Source: Bryobacterales bacterium | GTDB lineage: Bacteria; Acidobacteriota; Terriglobia; Bryobacterales; Bryobacteraceae | DNA: 64,000 bases | Direction of reading: 5' to 3' | Assembly: GCA_020846745.1 (NCBI GenBank) | Contig: JADLDI010000153.1 | Span: 39,395 to 103,394, forward strand | Shown: piece by piece, positions 51,723 through 60,598 of the stretch | How the letters are laid out: each line of letters begins with the position of its first letter | Position numbering within the stretch: position 1 is the first letter of the stretch | Notes under the pieces: generated by a model | Databases searched by the model: none | What the model saw: only the letters and a program-made list of their open reading frames with translations | What the model was told of the DNA's origin: nothing | Program-made: the position numbers and the translations under genes

Positions 51723-52937
51723 TTATCCTGCCACTTCGTTAATGCTCGTGATCGCGACCAGCATGCTCAAAATCAGCGCGCCCACCAGGATTCCCATAAT
51801 CAGGATGATGAGCGGCTCAAACAGCGAAGTGAACCGCTTGATCGAGTTGCGTGTTTCCGTTTCGTAGATGTCGGCCATGCGTAGAAACATGGCGTCGAGT
51901 TTGCCTGTTTCCTCGCCCACGGTGAGCAAGTGCGCCGCGAGCGGCGGGAACTGTCCGGTGCGGCGGAGCGGAACGGCGATGCCTTCGCCGCGCTTCACGC
52001 CGGTGGAGACGATTTCGAGTGAGTTGGCGATGCGGCGGTTGGTGAGGATGGCGCGCGAGATGCTAATGGCCTGCACGAGCGGCACGCTGTTTGCGATCAG
52101 TGTGGCCATGGCTCGCGCGAACCGCGAAGTTTCCGCCTTGCGGAGCGCATCGCCGAGCAGGGGTAGTTTGAGACGCGTACTATCCCACCAGAGGCGGCCT
52201 TTGACGGTGCGAATGTAAGCCTGAAATGCGGAGAGTGCCGCGACGATCGCGGCGGCGGCAATCCAGCCGTAGGCGCGGAGCGCGTTGCTGACTTCGATCA
52301 TGATCTTGGTCGGCAGCGGCATTTTGAGGTGTCCCGATTCAAAGACGCTGGCAAAGCGCGGAACGACGAAGTACATCAAAATTGTGATCGACGCGAGGCC
52401 AACCGCGCTGAGCAGCCCCGGATAGACCATGGAGCCGATGATGTAATTGCGGAGGTCGTCGCGTGTGCGCTCGAACTCGGCGAGGCGTTCGAAGATGGTG
52501 GCCAGCGAGCCCGAGGCCTCGCCGGCGCGAACCATGTTCACGTAGAGTTCGGAGAAATAGTCGGGATGGGTGGCGAGCGAATCAGCGAGCGTTTTGCCGC
52601 CCTTCAAAGTCCGCAGCACATCCATCACCACGGTACGGAACTGCGACTGTTCGGTCAGTTCGCTGGTAATCTGCAGGGCACGATCGAGCGGGATGCCGGC
52701 GTTAAGTAGTGTTGAGAGTTCCTGCGTGAAGAACAGAACGTTCTTGCGCCGCGCTCCGCCCCACTTCGGTAACTCGAACCGGAAGCCCTGCTTAGGCGCG
52801 AGGCCAACGTAGACGGGTGTCAGGCCCTGCTTGCGCAACTCGCTCGCGACGAGTTTCTGTGTCTCCGCGGTGAGCGATCCGGTGCGGACCTTACCGTCCG
52901 GCGTGATGGCCCGGAAATGGAAACTGGTCGCCGCCAC
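51723..52937 (-). CDS. gspF: T2SS inner-membrane platform protein GspF
   Basis: The 404-residue protein has two repeated T2SSF domains ('FFTQELSTLLNAGIPLDRAL' and 'FARAMATLIANSVPLVQAI'). Its three membrane segments include the C-terminal 'LFEPLIILIMGILVGALIL'. It connects the ATPase to the pseudopilus base. It lies 3 bases downstream of gspE. Confidence 0.95.
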   Translation of the reverse strand: MAATSFHFRAITPDGKVRTGSLTAETQKLVASELRKQGLTPVYVGLAPKQGFRFELPKWGGARRKNVLFFTQELSTLLNAGIPLDRALQITSELTEQSQFRTVVMDVLRTLKGGKTLADSLATHPDYFSELYVNMVRAGEASGSLATIFERLAEFERTRDDLRNYIIGSMVYPGLLSAVGLASITILMYFVVPRFASVFESGHLKMPLPTKIMIEVSNALRAYGWIAAAAIVAALSAFQAYIRTVKGRLWWDSTRLKLPLLGDALRKAETSRFARAMATLIANSVPLVQAISISRAILTNRRIANSLEIVSTGVKRGEGIAVPLRRTGQFPPLAAHLLTVGEETGKLDAMFLRMADIYETETRNSIKRFTSLFEPLIILIMGILVGALILSMLVAITSINEVAG

Positions 52938-52940
52938 CCG

Positions 52941-54584
52941 TTAGAACTCCTGCGTCACGCGCATCACTTCTTCGATGGTCGTGATGCCCTTTCCGACTTT
53001 GTCCCAACCGTCTTCGCGCAGCGTGTTCATGCCGTTCTTCTTCGCCGACAGCGCCAGCACGCTCGCATCGTCGTTGTTCATGATCTGTTTGCGGATCTCT
53101 TCGTTCAACTGCATGAGTTCGAAGATGCCCATGCGGCCGCGATAGCCGGAGCCATAGCACTGGTCGCAACCGGTTCCGCGGAATGTTTCGATCACATCGC
53201 CCCAGGGATTGATGCGATCGCCATCGGGTTGCCGGCAGTTCGGGCAGATGACGCGGACCAGCCGCTGCGCCAGCACTGCCACGACTGACGACGTAATGAG
53301 ATAGTTCTCCACGCCCATATCAGTGAGTCGCGTAATGGCGCTGGGCGCGTCGTTGGTGTGGAGGGTTGAAAACACCAGGTGACCGGTGAGAGCGGCGCGA
53401 ATGGCGATATCGGCGGTTTCGCGGTCGCGAATTTCGCCGACCATGATGACGTCCGGGTCCTGGCGAACGATGTGCCGGAGCCCCGCCGCGAACGTCAGCC
53501 CGATCTGCGGATTGACGTGGATCTGGTTGATGCCGTCCATCTGATACTCGACCGGATCTTCAATGGTGATGATTTTACGGTCAGTAAGGTTGATGCGCTT
53601 CAGGGCGGAGTAGAGCGTGGTGGATTTGCCCGATCCGGTTGGTCCCGTGACGAGGAAGATGCCGTGCGGGAGTTGGGTGAAATACTCCATGCGCTCGAGC
53701 ATGTGGGGCGTGAAGCCGAGCTTACGGAGATCGTAGAACTGCTCACCGGCCGACCGGTCGAGAATACGCATCACGACGCTTTCGCCGTAGAGGGTCGGAA
53801 GAGTGGAAACGCGAAGGTCCACTTCGCGGCCGAGCGTGCGGATCTTGATGCGTCCGTCCTGCGGCAAGCGGCGCTCGGCGATGTTCAGCTTCGCCATCAG
53901 CTTTACGCGCGAGATGATGGCGGCCTTCAGTTCGCGCGGCGGCGCTTCCTGCTGCTGCAGCACACCGTCAATCCGGTACCGGACGCGGAATTCTTTCTCG
54001 AACGGCTCAATGTGAATATCGCTCGCGCGCTTTTCCACTGCCGACCCGATCATCGCGTTCACCAGCCGGATCACTGGCGCTTCCGACGCCATGTCGCGCA
54101 AGTGCTCGAGATCTTCGTTGCCTTCGGCCGCCGCTTCTTCGGCGAACATGCCGTCGGACCGGCTCGACTCCCCATAGTGCCGCTCAACCGTATCGAGGAT
54201 TTCCTGCTCGCTCGCGAGGACCGGCTGGACCTTCAATCCCGTGACATGGCGGACGGCGGCGATGGTTTCGAAATCGAGCGGGTCGCCCATGGCGAGCACG
54301 AGCGACGAATCGTCAAAGCCGGCGGGGACGCAGCGGAACTGGCGTAGGAAGCGCGCGGAGAGGCGTTCGGTTTCGGGTGTTGCGGGCGGCGGACCTTCGA
54401 GCGAAACCAAACGCAACCCAAGTTGTTCGCTGAGGGCGTTGAGTACCTCGCGGTGGGCCACAAAGCCCAGGTCAACCAGGATGCGGCCGATCTTGTCGCC
54501 GCGTTCTTTTTGAAGTTCAAGCGCCTGTTGCAGTTCGTCCGCGGTGACCAGTCCGCGGGCCATCAACATCTCACCCAGCCGCAT
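52941..54584 (-). CDS. gspE: T2SS ATPase GspE
   Basis: The 547-residue protein has an MshEN-type N-terminal domain (about 1-140: 'LGEMLMARGLVTADELQQAL') and a PilB/GspE ATPase domain. The Walker A motif is G314-PTGSGKST-T322, with the Asp box 'HIEPFEKEFRVRYRIDG', the Walker B region 'PDVIMVGEIRDRETADIA' and 'GHLVFSTLHTNDA'. A four-Cys zinc site follows ('CPNC...CDQC'). It powers pseudopilus assembly. It is the first gsp gene. Confidence 0.96.
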   Translation of the reverse strand: MRLGEMLMARGLVTADELQQALELQKERGDKIGRILVDLGFVAHREVLNALSEQLGLRLVSLEGPPPATPETERLSARFLRQFRCVPAGFDDSSLVLAMGDPLDFETIAAVRHVTGLKVQPVLASEQEILDTVERHYGESSRSDGMFAEEAAAEGNEDLEHLRDMASEAPVIRLVNAMIGSAVEKRASDIHIEPFEKEFRVRYRIDGVLQQQEAPPRELKAAIISRVKLMAKLNIAERRLPQDGRIKIRTLGREVDLRVSTLPTLYGESVVMRILDRSAGEQFYDLRKLGFTPHMLERMEYFTQLPHGIFLVTGPTGSGKSTTLYSALKRINLTDRKIITIEDPVEYQMDGINQIHVNPQIGLTFAAGLRHIVRQDPDVIMVGEIRDRETADIAIRAALTGHLVFSTLHTNDAPSAITRLTDMGVENYLITSSVVAVLAQRLVRVICPNCRQPDGDRINPWGDVIETFRGTGCDQCYGSGYRGRMGIFELMQLNEEIRKQIMNNDDASVLALSAKKNGMNTLREDGWDKVGKGITTIEEVMRVTQEF

Positions 54585-54831
54585 TGCTAGTGTCCTGTCC
54601 GCCGTGATGATGTATGGCCGCCGATGAACGCGGATGAACGCAGATGGGATGGGGAGGGTCGGCGTTCATCTGTTTTTGTCGTTGGCCGGAAGTTACTCAC
54701 CCCGCTCCCTTGCGGTCGCGGCTCGGTTACGGTTGTGCTTGCTTGCAATAGTCTACCGAGCCCAGGATGCGATGCTAAATCGCGTTCAATGGGTTTTGCT
54801 GTGCTTGTTTGTAGTAGCCGTGACCGCATTG
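54585..54831. repeat. Spacer with dispersed-repeat-like sequences
   Basis: This 247-base spacer between gspE and the upstream secreted-protein gene contains tandem gatgaacgc(g/a) units near 54622-54645 and an inverted partner (gttcatc) near 54664. A GC-rich segment near 54701-54735 (ccgctcccttgcggtcgcgg) resembles non-coding repeats scattered in acidobacterial and planctomycete genomes. A short minus-strand frame here reads like such repeats rather than a protein. The gspE promoter may lie here but is not evident. Confidence 0.5.
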
Positions 54832-55359
54832 CTAGAACGCCTGCTCTTGGATCACTGCATCCGCTTTACTCTTACCGGCTTCCACATCGAGCAGGGCTTT
54901 GCGCTGGGCCTTCATCACGATCTGTTCCGGCAAGTCGCGCCGGTCTTCCCAGGAAAAGAAGAAGAGGGTCGTGCCGAGCACCACTTGTTCCTCGGGCGGC
55001 ATGGCTCGCAGTTGCGTGGCGCAGGTGATCATCATGTCGCGCATCAGTTGGCGCATTTGTGGCAAACGCGTCAGCTTGCGGTGGCGCAGTTTCTCGATTT
55101 CTTCGGGCGTCAGCTTCGGGCGGAACGGCGTAATGGCCGGACCGATTACGAGGTTCACTTCGTTCGACAGCACAATGCCATAGCCGTCGATGTAAACGGC
55201 GCGGGTGGAGCCCAGCACGTCGAACGGATCGTCGATGTTGGCACGCGTAATGCGCTGGTCGAAGGTCGACTCCAAGACTTTCAACTGAGCACGGGCAATC
55301 TTTGATGGGGCAGCCAGGCAGATGGCCACCGCGGCCAGGGCAATGACGATACGGCGCAT
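54832..55359 (-). CDS. Exported hypothetical protein
   Basis: The 175-residue protein has a signal peptide ('IVIALAAVAICLAAP', cleavage near ARAQ). The mature part is mostly helical and charged ('LTPEEIEKLRHRKLTRLPQM'). It keeps a beta segment 'STRAVYIDGYGIVLSNEVNL' as seen in acidobacterial secreted proteins next to sigma/anti-sigma pairs. Its start touches the end of the anti-sigma gene, so it is the third gene of that operon. The function is unknown. Confidence 0.75.
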   Translation of the reverse strand: MRRIVIALAAVAICLAAPSKIARAQLKVLESTFDQRITRANIDDPFDVLGSTRAVYIDGYGIVLSNEVNLVIGPAITPFRPKLTPEEIEKLRHRKLTRLPQMRQLMRDMMITCATQLRAMPPEEQVVLGTTLFFFSWEDRRDLPEQIVMKAQRKALLDVEAGKSKADAVIQEQAF

Positions 55360-55952
55360 TAACGCACCTCCTGCGCCCGGGCCGTTTGCATCAACAATAG
55401 ATTGGTTTTTTTGCGCAAGACGTTGAAATTCTCTTCCACGGCCAGCAGTTCGGCCTTGTGATCGATGTCGAGCTTGTCTACCGCGGCTTTCAAGACTCGC
55501 GTTTGCCGGGCTTCGCTTTCCTGGACGGCCTGTTTTACCGCGGCCGCGATGGCTGTGTCCATGCGCCGGGCCACTTCCAACTCAATGCGGGCGTTGATTT
55601 CCTGCTGCGTCACACGGGTGTTCTTTGAGACAACGAGCGGTTCCGGCCGGTAGGAGAGATTGACGGTCAATGCGGCGGCTACCATTGCGGCGGAAGCCAG
55701 TCCCCAGAGCGGGTGGGGCGAGAACAGGCGCTGCCACCAGCGCGGTTCAAAAATCTTGTCGGATACAAAGGCGATGCGCTGCGGCATGGGTTCCTGGGGT
55801 ACGGCGGCGAGCATGGTTCGCGTCAGTTCCAACCGCTCCACCTCTTCCGCGCAGGCCGGACAATCGCGGACGTGGCTTTCGACGGCAAGGCGTTCCGCGG
55901 CCGTGGCTTCACCCAGATGGTACGCTTTCAAATCAATCTTGTCGCAACTCAT
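55359..55952 (-). CDS. Zinc-finger anti-sigma factor
   Basis: The 197-residue protein begins with a zf-HC2 domain: Cys3 followed by 'HVRDCPACAEEVERLEL', the H-x3-C-x2-C pattern of ZAS anti-sigma factors. One transmembrane helix ('LWGLASAAMVAAALTVNLSY') follows, and then a long coiled-coil periplasmic part ('EINARIELEVARRMDTAIAA'). It should hold the preceding ECF sigma factor at the membrane. It overlaps that gene by 20 bases. Confidence 0.88.
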   Translation of the reverse strand: MSCDKIDLKAYHLGEATAAERLAVESHVRDCPACAEEVERLELTRTMLAAVPQEPMPQRIAFVSDKIFEPRWWQRLFSPHPLWGLASAAMVAAALTVNLSYRPEPLVVSKNTRVTQQEINARIELEVARRMDTAIAAAVKQAVQESEARQTRVLKAAVDKLDIDHKAELLAVEENFNVLRKKTNLLLMQTARAQEVR

Positions 55953-56493
55953 GACTGCGCTTTCCCCCCGCCGTCAACGTATCCTTTAACAGGTCGAGCG
56001 CGGTGTACAACCGCGATTTCACCGTCGACACCGGGCATCCTAAAATCTCCGCCATCTCCTCGAACTTGAAGCCCTCATATACCTTCAAAACGACCGCCTC
56101 GCGTTGGTCGGAAGAAAGCCGGTTAAGCGCAGCGGCCACCGCCAGTGATGTTTCGGCCGGCAGCATCCGCGGACCCGGCGGGAGAGGAGCCGTCTCCGTC
56201 AACTCCTCCCCGTCGAGCCTTGACTTTCGCAATAAGGAGTAGGCTTCGTTATGGGCAATCCGGAACAGCCAGCCGCCAAAACGGCCCGGATCTTCGAGCT
56301 TGCCCAGGTTTTGGTAGGCCTTCAGGAAAACGTCTTGACTGATGTCCATCGCGTCTTCCCGGTTGCCCACCAGCTTGACCAGGTAGTTGAAAACACGCCT
56401 ATCCCACCTCGACACAAGCAGGTTGTAGGCGTCGAGATCGCCCCGGCGGGCGCGGCCCACCAGATCGCGGTCTTCCACTTCCCGGAGAATCAA
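55933..56493 (-). CDS. ECF-family RNA polymerase sigma factor (RpoE-like)
   Basis: The start is the TTG at 56493, 8 bases after GGGAG, with a GTG at 56478 as alternative; the product has 186 residues. Region 2 shows 'NREDAMDISQDVFLKAYQNL' and 'FGGWLFRIAHNEAYSLLRK'; region 4 shows 'LSSDQREAVVLKVYEGFKFE' and 'LGCPVSTVKSRLYTALDLL'. It is first in a sigma / anti-sigma / secreted-protein operon that points toward the gsp operon. Envelope-stress control of secretion is a reasonable inference. Confidence 0.93.
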   Translation of the reverse strand: MILREVEDRDLVGRARRGDLDAYNLLVSRWDRRVFNYLVKLVGNREDAMDISQDVFLKAYQNLGKLEDPGRFGGWLFRIAHNEAYSLLRKSRLDGEELTETAPLPPGPRMLPAETSLAVAAALNRLSSDQREAVVLKVYEGFKFEEMAEILGCPVSTVKSRLYTALDLLKDTLTAGGKRSHELRQD

Positions 56494-56567
56494 ACGGTTT
56501 GCTCCCGTTCCATTTCTACAGACGCGGCGGCCGGGAGAAAAGTCGAACCTGCCGCAAGAAAGTTAAG

Positions 56568-59039
56568 TCAGGCCTTCCAGACCAAGCCCACCAGGCGGAT
56601 GGTGATGTTTGTCTTTTTCGGTTTGATTTGAATAGTTTCCAGAGGTTCCGTCATGGGCTCCGGACCCGACTGGAGGAGGCGCACCTGTTCTTCGAGTTCC
56701 TGGTTTAAAGCGTCGCGCTGCTCTTTGAGGCGTTCGACGCTTTCGCCGGCGCGGTCCACGTCCTGGGTCTCTTTGTACACTCGCCCGAGTCCGCGCGCTT
56801 CGGACAGGACCTTGGTAGTGGTTCGCTTCGACCCGCCGAAGATGGCACCCAAGACGGTGCCGCCGATCGACAGCACGGAGCTGAGTTGCTGGTTCCGCGC
56901 CTGGTCGCGTTCGCGCTCCTGTGCCTGCTGGGCACGGAATATCCGGTCCTCGATGGCGCGGATCTTGGGGGCGTACCGGTCGCGAAGGGCTTCGACGGTG
57001 GTGTCGCGATACTCTCGCGCGGCTTGCTGCATGCGCAACCGGAAGTCGCGTTCGGCCTCGCCGGGTTTAGAGTGCTGGGCGGTGGTGGGGGAATAAAACA
57101 GGTCGTAGCACTGCGTCGCGGCCAGCCAGTTCTGGAAGTCGCGAGTCCAGGTCTTGTAGTTTCTGGCCTGGGAGGCTGCGCTGGGAAGGTCGGTGTAATC
57201 CGCGCCTTCGGCGGGGGCCGATTCAAGGTCGTCTAACGTGAAGCCGGCTTCGGTTGCATCGTCGAAGTTGACTGGGACGGCACCGTTAGTGAAGGGGACC
57301 AGATACGTGACATCGCGAGTCTCGTCGACGGCTTTCTTGAGGTCGACAAAGCGCACCTGCGCGGAAGCCAGCAGAAAAGGCTCGTAGATTGGGTTCGCTC
57401 CGGCGGGTGCGAACCGCTCGTCGATTCCCGGGGGGATGAGCGGCTTGATCTTGTCCTTGATGGCGGGTGTGGGCGCGGCTGCCGCCAGCTGCTGTGGAGG
57501 AGGAACGGGCGGCGTATAGACGGGCGTGGGCGGCGGAGGGGTTGATTCCACGATTGCGGCGACCGGAGCCGATTTAAGTGCAGGCTGGGGTGGCGGAGTT
57601 GGTGCAACCGGAGCCGGTTGGGGCTTCTTCGATTCCATCAGCCGGCGAATCTGGTTTCTGGTGATCGGTCCGCGAAGATAGGACAGCGCCCAGCGCGTTT
57701 CGAAAATCTCCGAACCTTCCTCATGCACATTGTTCATCAGGAAGATGCGGTTGCCCAACCCTGCGAGGATCTGCTCCATGCGCCCACGGTCGAAGTGCGC
57801 GCCACCCGCGGTCGCGGCCGCGCCTTCGAGTCCGTCGAGCACGCGCTGCTTGTCGCGATCGGTCTGCAGCCGGCCGATGAACCATGTGCCGGCGTTCGAA
57901 AGGCCTTTGTAATCGAGGTCCACGGGATTTTGCGTTGCAAGCACCACGCCCAACCCAAACGCACGCCCCTGCTTGAGCAGGGTGAGCAACGGCGTTTTCG
58001 AGGGCGGGTTCTGTACGGGCGGGAAGTACCCGAAGATCTCGTCCATATAGAGAAGCGCCCGCAAGCTGGTGGTGCCCGCCTGTGCCCGCATCCACGATAG
58101 CGTCTGGTTCAGCAGGAGCGACACAAAGAACATCCGCTCGGCATCGTTCAAGTGCGCGATCGAGAAGATGGAGTGGCGAGGCTTGCCTTCGGGCGTATAT
58201 AAGAGGTTGCCGACGTCGAGCGGTTCACCTTCCAGCCACACCTCAAAACCCGGCGAGGCAAGCAGGTTGTTCAACGCCATCGCGAGCTTAAACCGCTCCT
58301 TGGCTGGGTAGAACGCATCAAGGTCCAGCACCCCGATCCGCGAAACCGGAGGCGTCTGAATCTGTTGGATCAACGCTGCCAGATCGAGGTCCTTTTGCTG
58401 CTTCCAACCGCAGTCCAGGATAGTGGAGATCAGGATGTGCTCGCGCGACTGGATCGGGTCCGCATCAATGCCGACCAGCGCAAGCAGAGCCGTTGCAGTG
58501 GCTGTAATGCGCTCGCGCATCTGCTCCCGGTCCGCTGCCAGTTCCGGCGACGGCGCGCCGAACGACTTCAGCACGGACACCGGCACGCCGGCGGTTGATC
58601 CCGGGGTGAAGATCGTGAAGTCAGCCGATTGCTTCAACCGTGCGATGCGCGCCCCGTCCTGTCCCCACTTGGCCAACCCGTTTTTCCATAGTTCCGCCTG
58701 GGACGCTGCAAACTCGGCCGGAGCCATCCCCTTTCGCGCCGCGTCCTCAGGATTAATCCAGGGCAGAAATTCTTCACCGGTGAGGTTCGGAAACGTGAGG
58801 AGCAGGTTGCCGAGGTCGCCTTTGGGATCGATGATGAGTGCAGGAATCCCGTCGATGGCTGCCTCTTCAAGGAGCGAAATGCAAAGCCCGGTTTTGCCTG
58901 ACCCGGTCATGCCGACGCAGACGGCATGCGTGACCAGATCCTTGGAAGAGTACAGCACCAGATCGTCTTTGGGCTGGCGGGTGGTGAGGTCGTAACCACG
59001 GCCCAGATAGAACACACCAAGCTTCTCGAAGTCCGTCAT
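56568..59039 (-). CDS. HerA/FtsK-superfamily ATPase with DUF87-type domain
   Basis: The 823-residue protein has Walker A G43-MTGSGKT-T50 and a second conserved stretch 'IIDPKGDLGNLLLTFPNL'. The Walker B region is 'LRALLYMDEIFGYFPPV', and the motor motif 'LLTLLKQGRAFGLGVVLATQ' ends in the Gln sensor. A Pro-rich linker (about 490-545) precedes a C-terminal domain with a coiled coil (about 690-790: 'RIFRAQQAQERERDQARNQQ'). It probably moves or anchors along DNA or protein; the family is widespread but poorly studied. It stands alone: no NurA, SIR2 or nuclease partner flanks it, so a defence role is not supported. Confidence 0.82.
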   Translation of the reverse strand: MTDFEKLGVFYLGRGYDLTTRQPKDDLVLYSSKDLVTHAVCVGMTGSGKTGLCISLLEEAAIDGIPALIIDPKGDLGNLLLTFPNLTGEEFLPWINPEDAARKGMAPAEFAASQAELWKNGLAKWGQDGARIARLKQSADFTIFTPGSTAGVPVSVLKSFGAPSPELAADREQMRERITATATALLALVGIDADPIQSREHILISTILDCGWKQQKDLDLAALIQQIQTPPVSRIGVLDLDAFYPAKERFKLAMALNNLLASPGFEVWLEGEPLDVGNLLYTPEGKPRHSIFSIAHLNDAERMFFVSLLLNQTLSWMRAQAGTTSLRALLYMDEIFGYFPPVQNPPSKTPLLTLLKQGRAFGLGVVLATQNPVDLDYKGLSNAGTWFIGRLQTDRDKQRVLDGLEGAAATAGGAHFDRGRMEQILAGLGNRIFLMNNVHEEGSEIFETRWALSYLRGPITRNQIRRLMESKKPQPAPVAPTPPPQPALKSAPVAAIVESTPPPPTPVYTPPVPPPQQLAAAAPTPAIKDKIKPLIPPGIDERFAPAGANPIYEPFLLASAQVRFVDLKKAVDETRDVTYLVPFTNGAVPVNFDDATEAGFTLDDLESAPAEGADYTDLPSAASQARNYKTWTRDFQNWLAATQCYDLFYSPTTAQHSKPGEAERDFRLRMQQAAREYRDTTVEALRDRYAPKIRAIEDRIFRAQQAQERERDQARNQQLSSVLSIGGTVLGAIFGGSKRTTTKVLSEARGLGRVYKETQDVDRAGESVERLKEQRDALNQELEEQVRLLQSGPEPMTEPLETIQIKPKKTNITIRLVGLVWKA

Positions 59040-59131
59040 GGGAGACCTCTAATAGTGTGGCATGCACCGGCCTCATCCGGGCGCGCAACTGGCGCAGTAG
59101 CACGCTATGACGGAACTGGAAGTTGGGTCAG

Positions 59132-59155
59132 GAGGCAGGCACGGAGGCCTGCCTC
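59132..59155. repeat. REP-like palindrome
   Basis: A perfect 9-bp stem, GAGGCAGGC and GCCTGCCTC, surrounds ACGGAG. It lies between the ATPase start (59039) and the end of the next gene upstream (59173). Confidence 0.55.
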
Positions 59156-59172
59156 AACCGATCGAAGTCAAC

Positions 59173-59820
59173 TTAGCGGACCACATCCCCACGTTGGGTG
59201 TCGTAGCGGTGGTAATGACGGCCATCGCGCGAGAAGCCATTGTCCGACGCACCTACGCGCAGGGGACGATCAAGACGGAAGGTGACCAGGCTTTCAGCCG
59301 GGAGGCGGACGCGGCCGCCGCGCGTTACGGTTTGACCGACGGCACCGGCGCCGGCACCCGCCGCGGCGCCGATTGCGGCACCTTTTCCACCGCCGGCAAT
59401 AGCGCCGATAATCGTACCGAGCACCGCTCCTCCGCCCACATATTTACCTGTACGTTTATTGGCGCCCACGCCCTCTTTCCGGGCGTCGTCCGCGGTGACA
59501 GTTTCGTCAGTTGTGCTGACCGTGTAACGTTGGCCGTTGACGCTAACCGCTTCGAGGTCGAGCACGATTGTGTCCTTTGAGACATCGCGCATGATCAACT
59601 CGGCGTTCGAGCCGCGGGGAATGACCACCCGGCCCGAGCGGTCGCGGACATCCTGGTCTACGACGCCCGTGAAAATTCTGCTGTCCGAGGGACTACGAGC
59701 ATCGATCGCTTCGTTCGTCCGTACCGTGATGTTGGTTCCGGACGGAACCCTATCTGTTTGAGCCAGCAAGGAAACACTGGCAAGGCAGCCAAGTAAGCAA
59801 ATTTGCAGCTTCGTACTCAT
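59173..59820 (-). CDS. Exported glycine-zipper protein
   Basis: The 215-residue protein has a signal peptide ('ICLLGCLASVSLLAQ'), a beta domain with 'DRSGRVVIPRGSNAELIMRD', a glycine zipper ('IIGAIAGGGKGAAIGAAAGA') and a beta tail ('RLPAESLVTFRLDRPLRV'). The same order is seen in the protein at 19941-21158, which carries an extra N-terminal domain. The function is unknown; an envelope location is likely. Confidence 0.75.
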   Translation of the reverse strand: MSTKLQICLLGCLASVSLLAQTDRVPSGTNITVRTNEAIDARSPSDSRIFTGVVDQDVRDRSGRVVIPRGSNAELIMRDVSKDTIVLDLEAVSVNGQRYTVSTTDETVTADDARKEGVGANKRTGKYVGGGAVLGTIIGAIAGGGKGAAIGAAAGAGAGAVGQTVTRGGRVRLPAESLVTFRLDRPLRVGASDNGFSRDGRHYHRYDTQRGDVVR

Positions 59821-59862
59821 GCCGCTCGATGGTGCAAACGGCGTGCCAGGGCAGAGTAGAAG

Positions 59863-60453
59863 CTATCTGCGGCGGTTAGCGGCGGTGGCTTTCAGTACCG
59901 ACATTCGGATATCGGTGGTGCGGTGTGTCCATTCGAGGATGGCGAAGGGTTCCGGATCTCCGTCGAGGAAAAGCTCCTGGCGGAAGCGGCGAAAGCTGGC
60001 TTTCGACCGGTCGCGCTGGAGGAGGCGATCTTCTTTGGGGATCGGTTTCTCGTCGTAGCCGAAGATCTGGACATCACTTGCAATGCCGTTGACCAAGGGA
60101 ACGGTCTGGACGAACTGCTTACGTTCGGGCAGGCCGTCACTTTGCGCGACTAGGGTTACGACTTCCCGGACGGCGGCTTTGCGAGCGGGTTTACCGTCTG
60201 GCCCGTGGACGCTGAATTCGACGAACGCAGCCGTACCGACAAAGCTTTCGGGACAGGAGCCGTCACGCGGATTGGAGGATCCGCAGGCAGGAATGAGGCG
60301 ATTGTTGGCGTCGTAAAGGGTCAGGGGGGATCCCGTGTAGCGGCGTTGGTGCTTGACCGACATATCAACAATCAGGTCGTTACTCGAGAAGCGATAGGTT
60401 TCACCGAGCAGTGGCAAGGCGGCTACGGTTAAGGCAGCGAGCCGGTGCGACAT
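59863..60453 (-). CDS. Exported hypothetical protein
   Basis: The 196-residue protein has a short signal peptide ('LAALTVAALPLLGE'). The mature part has a Cys pair ('PACGSSNPRDGSCPESFVG') and otherwise polar beta-rich sequence. I recognise no family. It lies 43 bases upstream of the glycine-zipper gene on the same strand and is divergent from the CadC-type regulator, so it may be regulated by that protein. Confidence 0.6.
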   Translation of the reverse strand: MSHRLAALTVAALPLLGETYRFSSNDLIVDMSVKHQRRYTGSPLTLYDANNRLIPACGSSNPRDGSCPESFVGTAAFVEFSVHGPDGKPARKAAVREVVTLVAQSDGLPERKQFVQTVPLVNGIASDVQIFGYDEKPIPKEDRLLQRDRSKASFRRFRQELFLDGDPEPFAILEWTHRTTDIRMSVLKATAANRRR

Positions 60454-60516
60454 AGTCAGCGCATCATCTGCCAGAGCCCGGCGCGGAGTCCATGGACAAG
60501 TTCCGTACTATTTCTG

Positions 60517-60573
60517 AACCGGCAAACATCTGCAAAAAAACCGGTTGGCCGTGTGCCTGACCTGGTATACAAT
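60517..60573 (+). promoter_or_regulatory. Candidate operator and promoter of CadC-type regulator
   Basis: AACCGG (60517-60522) and CCGGTT (60541-60546) form an inverted repeat. TTGGCC (60545-60550) and TATACA (60566-60571) are 15 bases apart, ending 27 bases before the ATG. The overlap of repeat and -35 box would fit autoregulation. Confidence 0.35.
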
Positions 60574-60598
60574 CATCCCAACCCGCTGTAGGAGAGCA

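Noticed and set aside
43045..54584. Type IV pilus locus instead of T2SS
   Set aside because: The full set of minor pseudopilins H-I-J-K, the GspG Ca-loop signature and absence of pilT/pilA support T2SS.
54634..55305. 223-codon plus-strand frame
   Set aside because: It starts in a repeat-like spacer and runs antisense through a signal-peptide-bearing gene on the other strand.
56568..59039. HerA-NurA or similar phage-defence system
   Set aside because: Neighbouring genes are small exported proteins and a sigma/anti-sigma operon; no nuclease, SIR2 or methylase partner is present.
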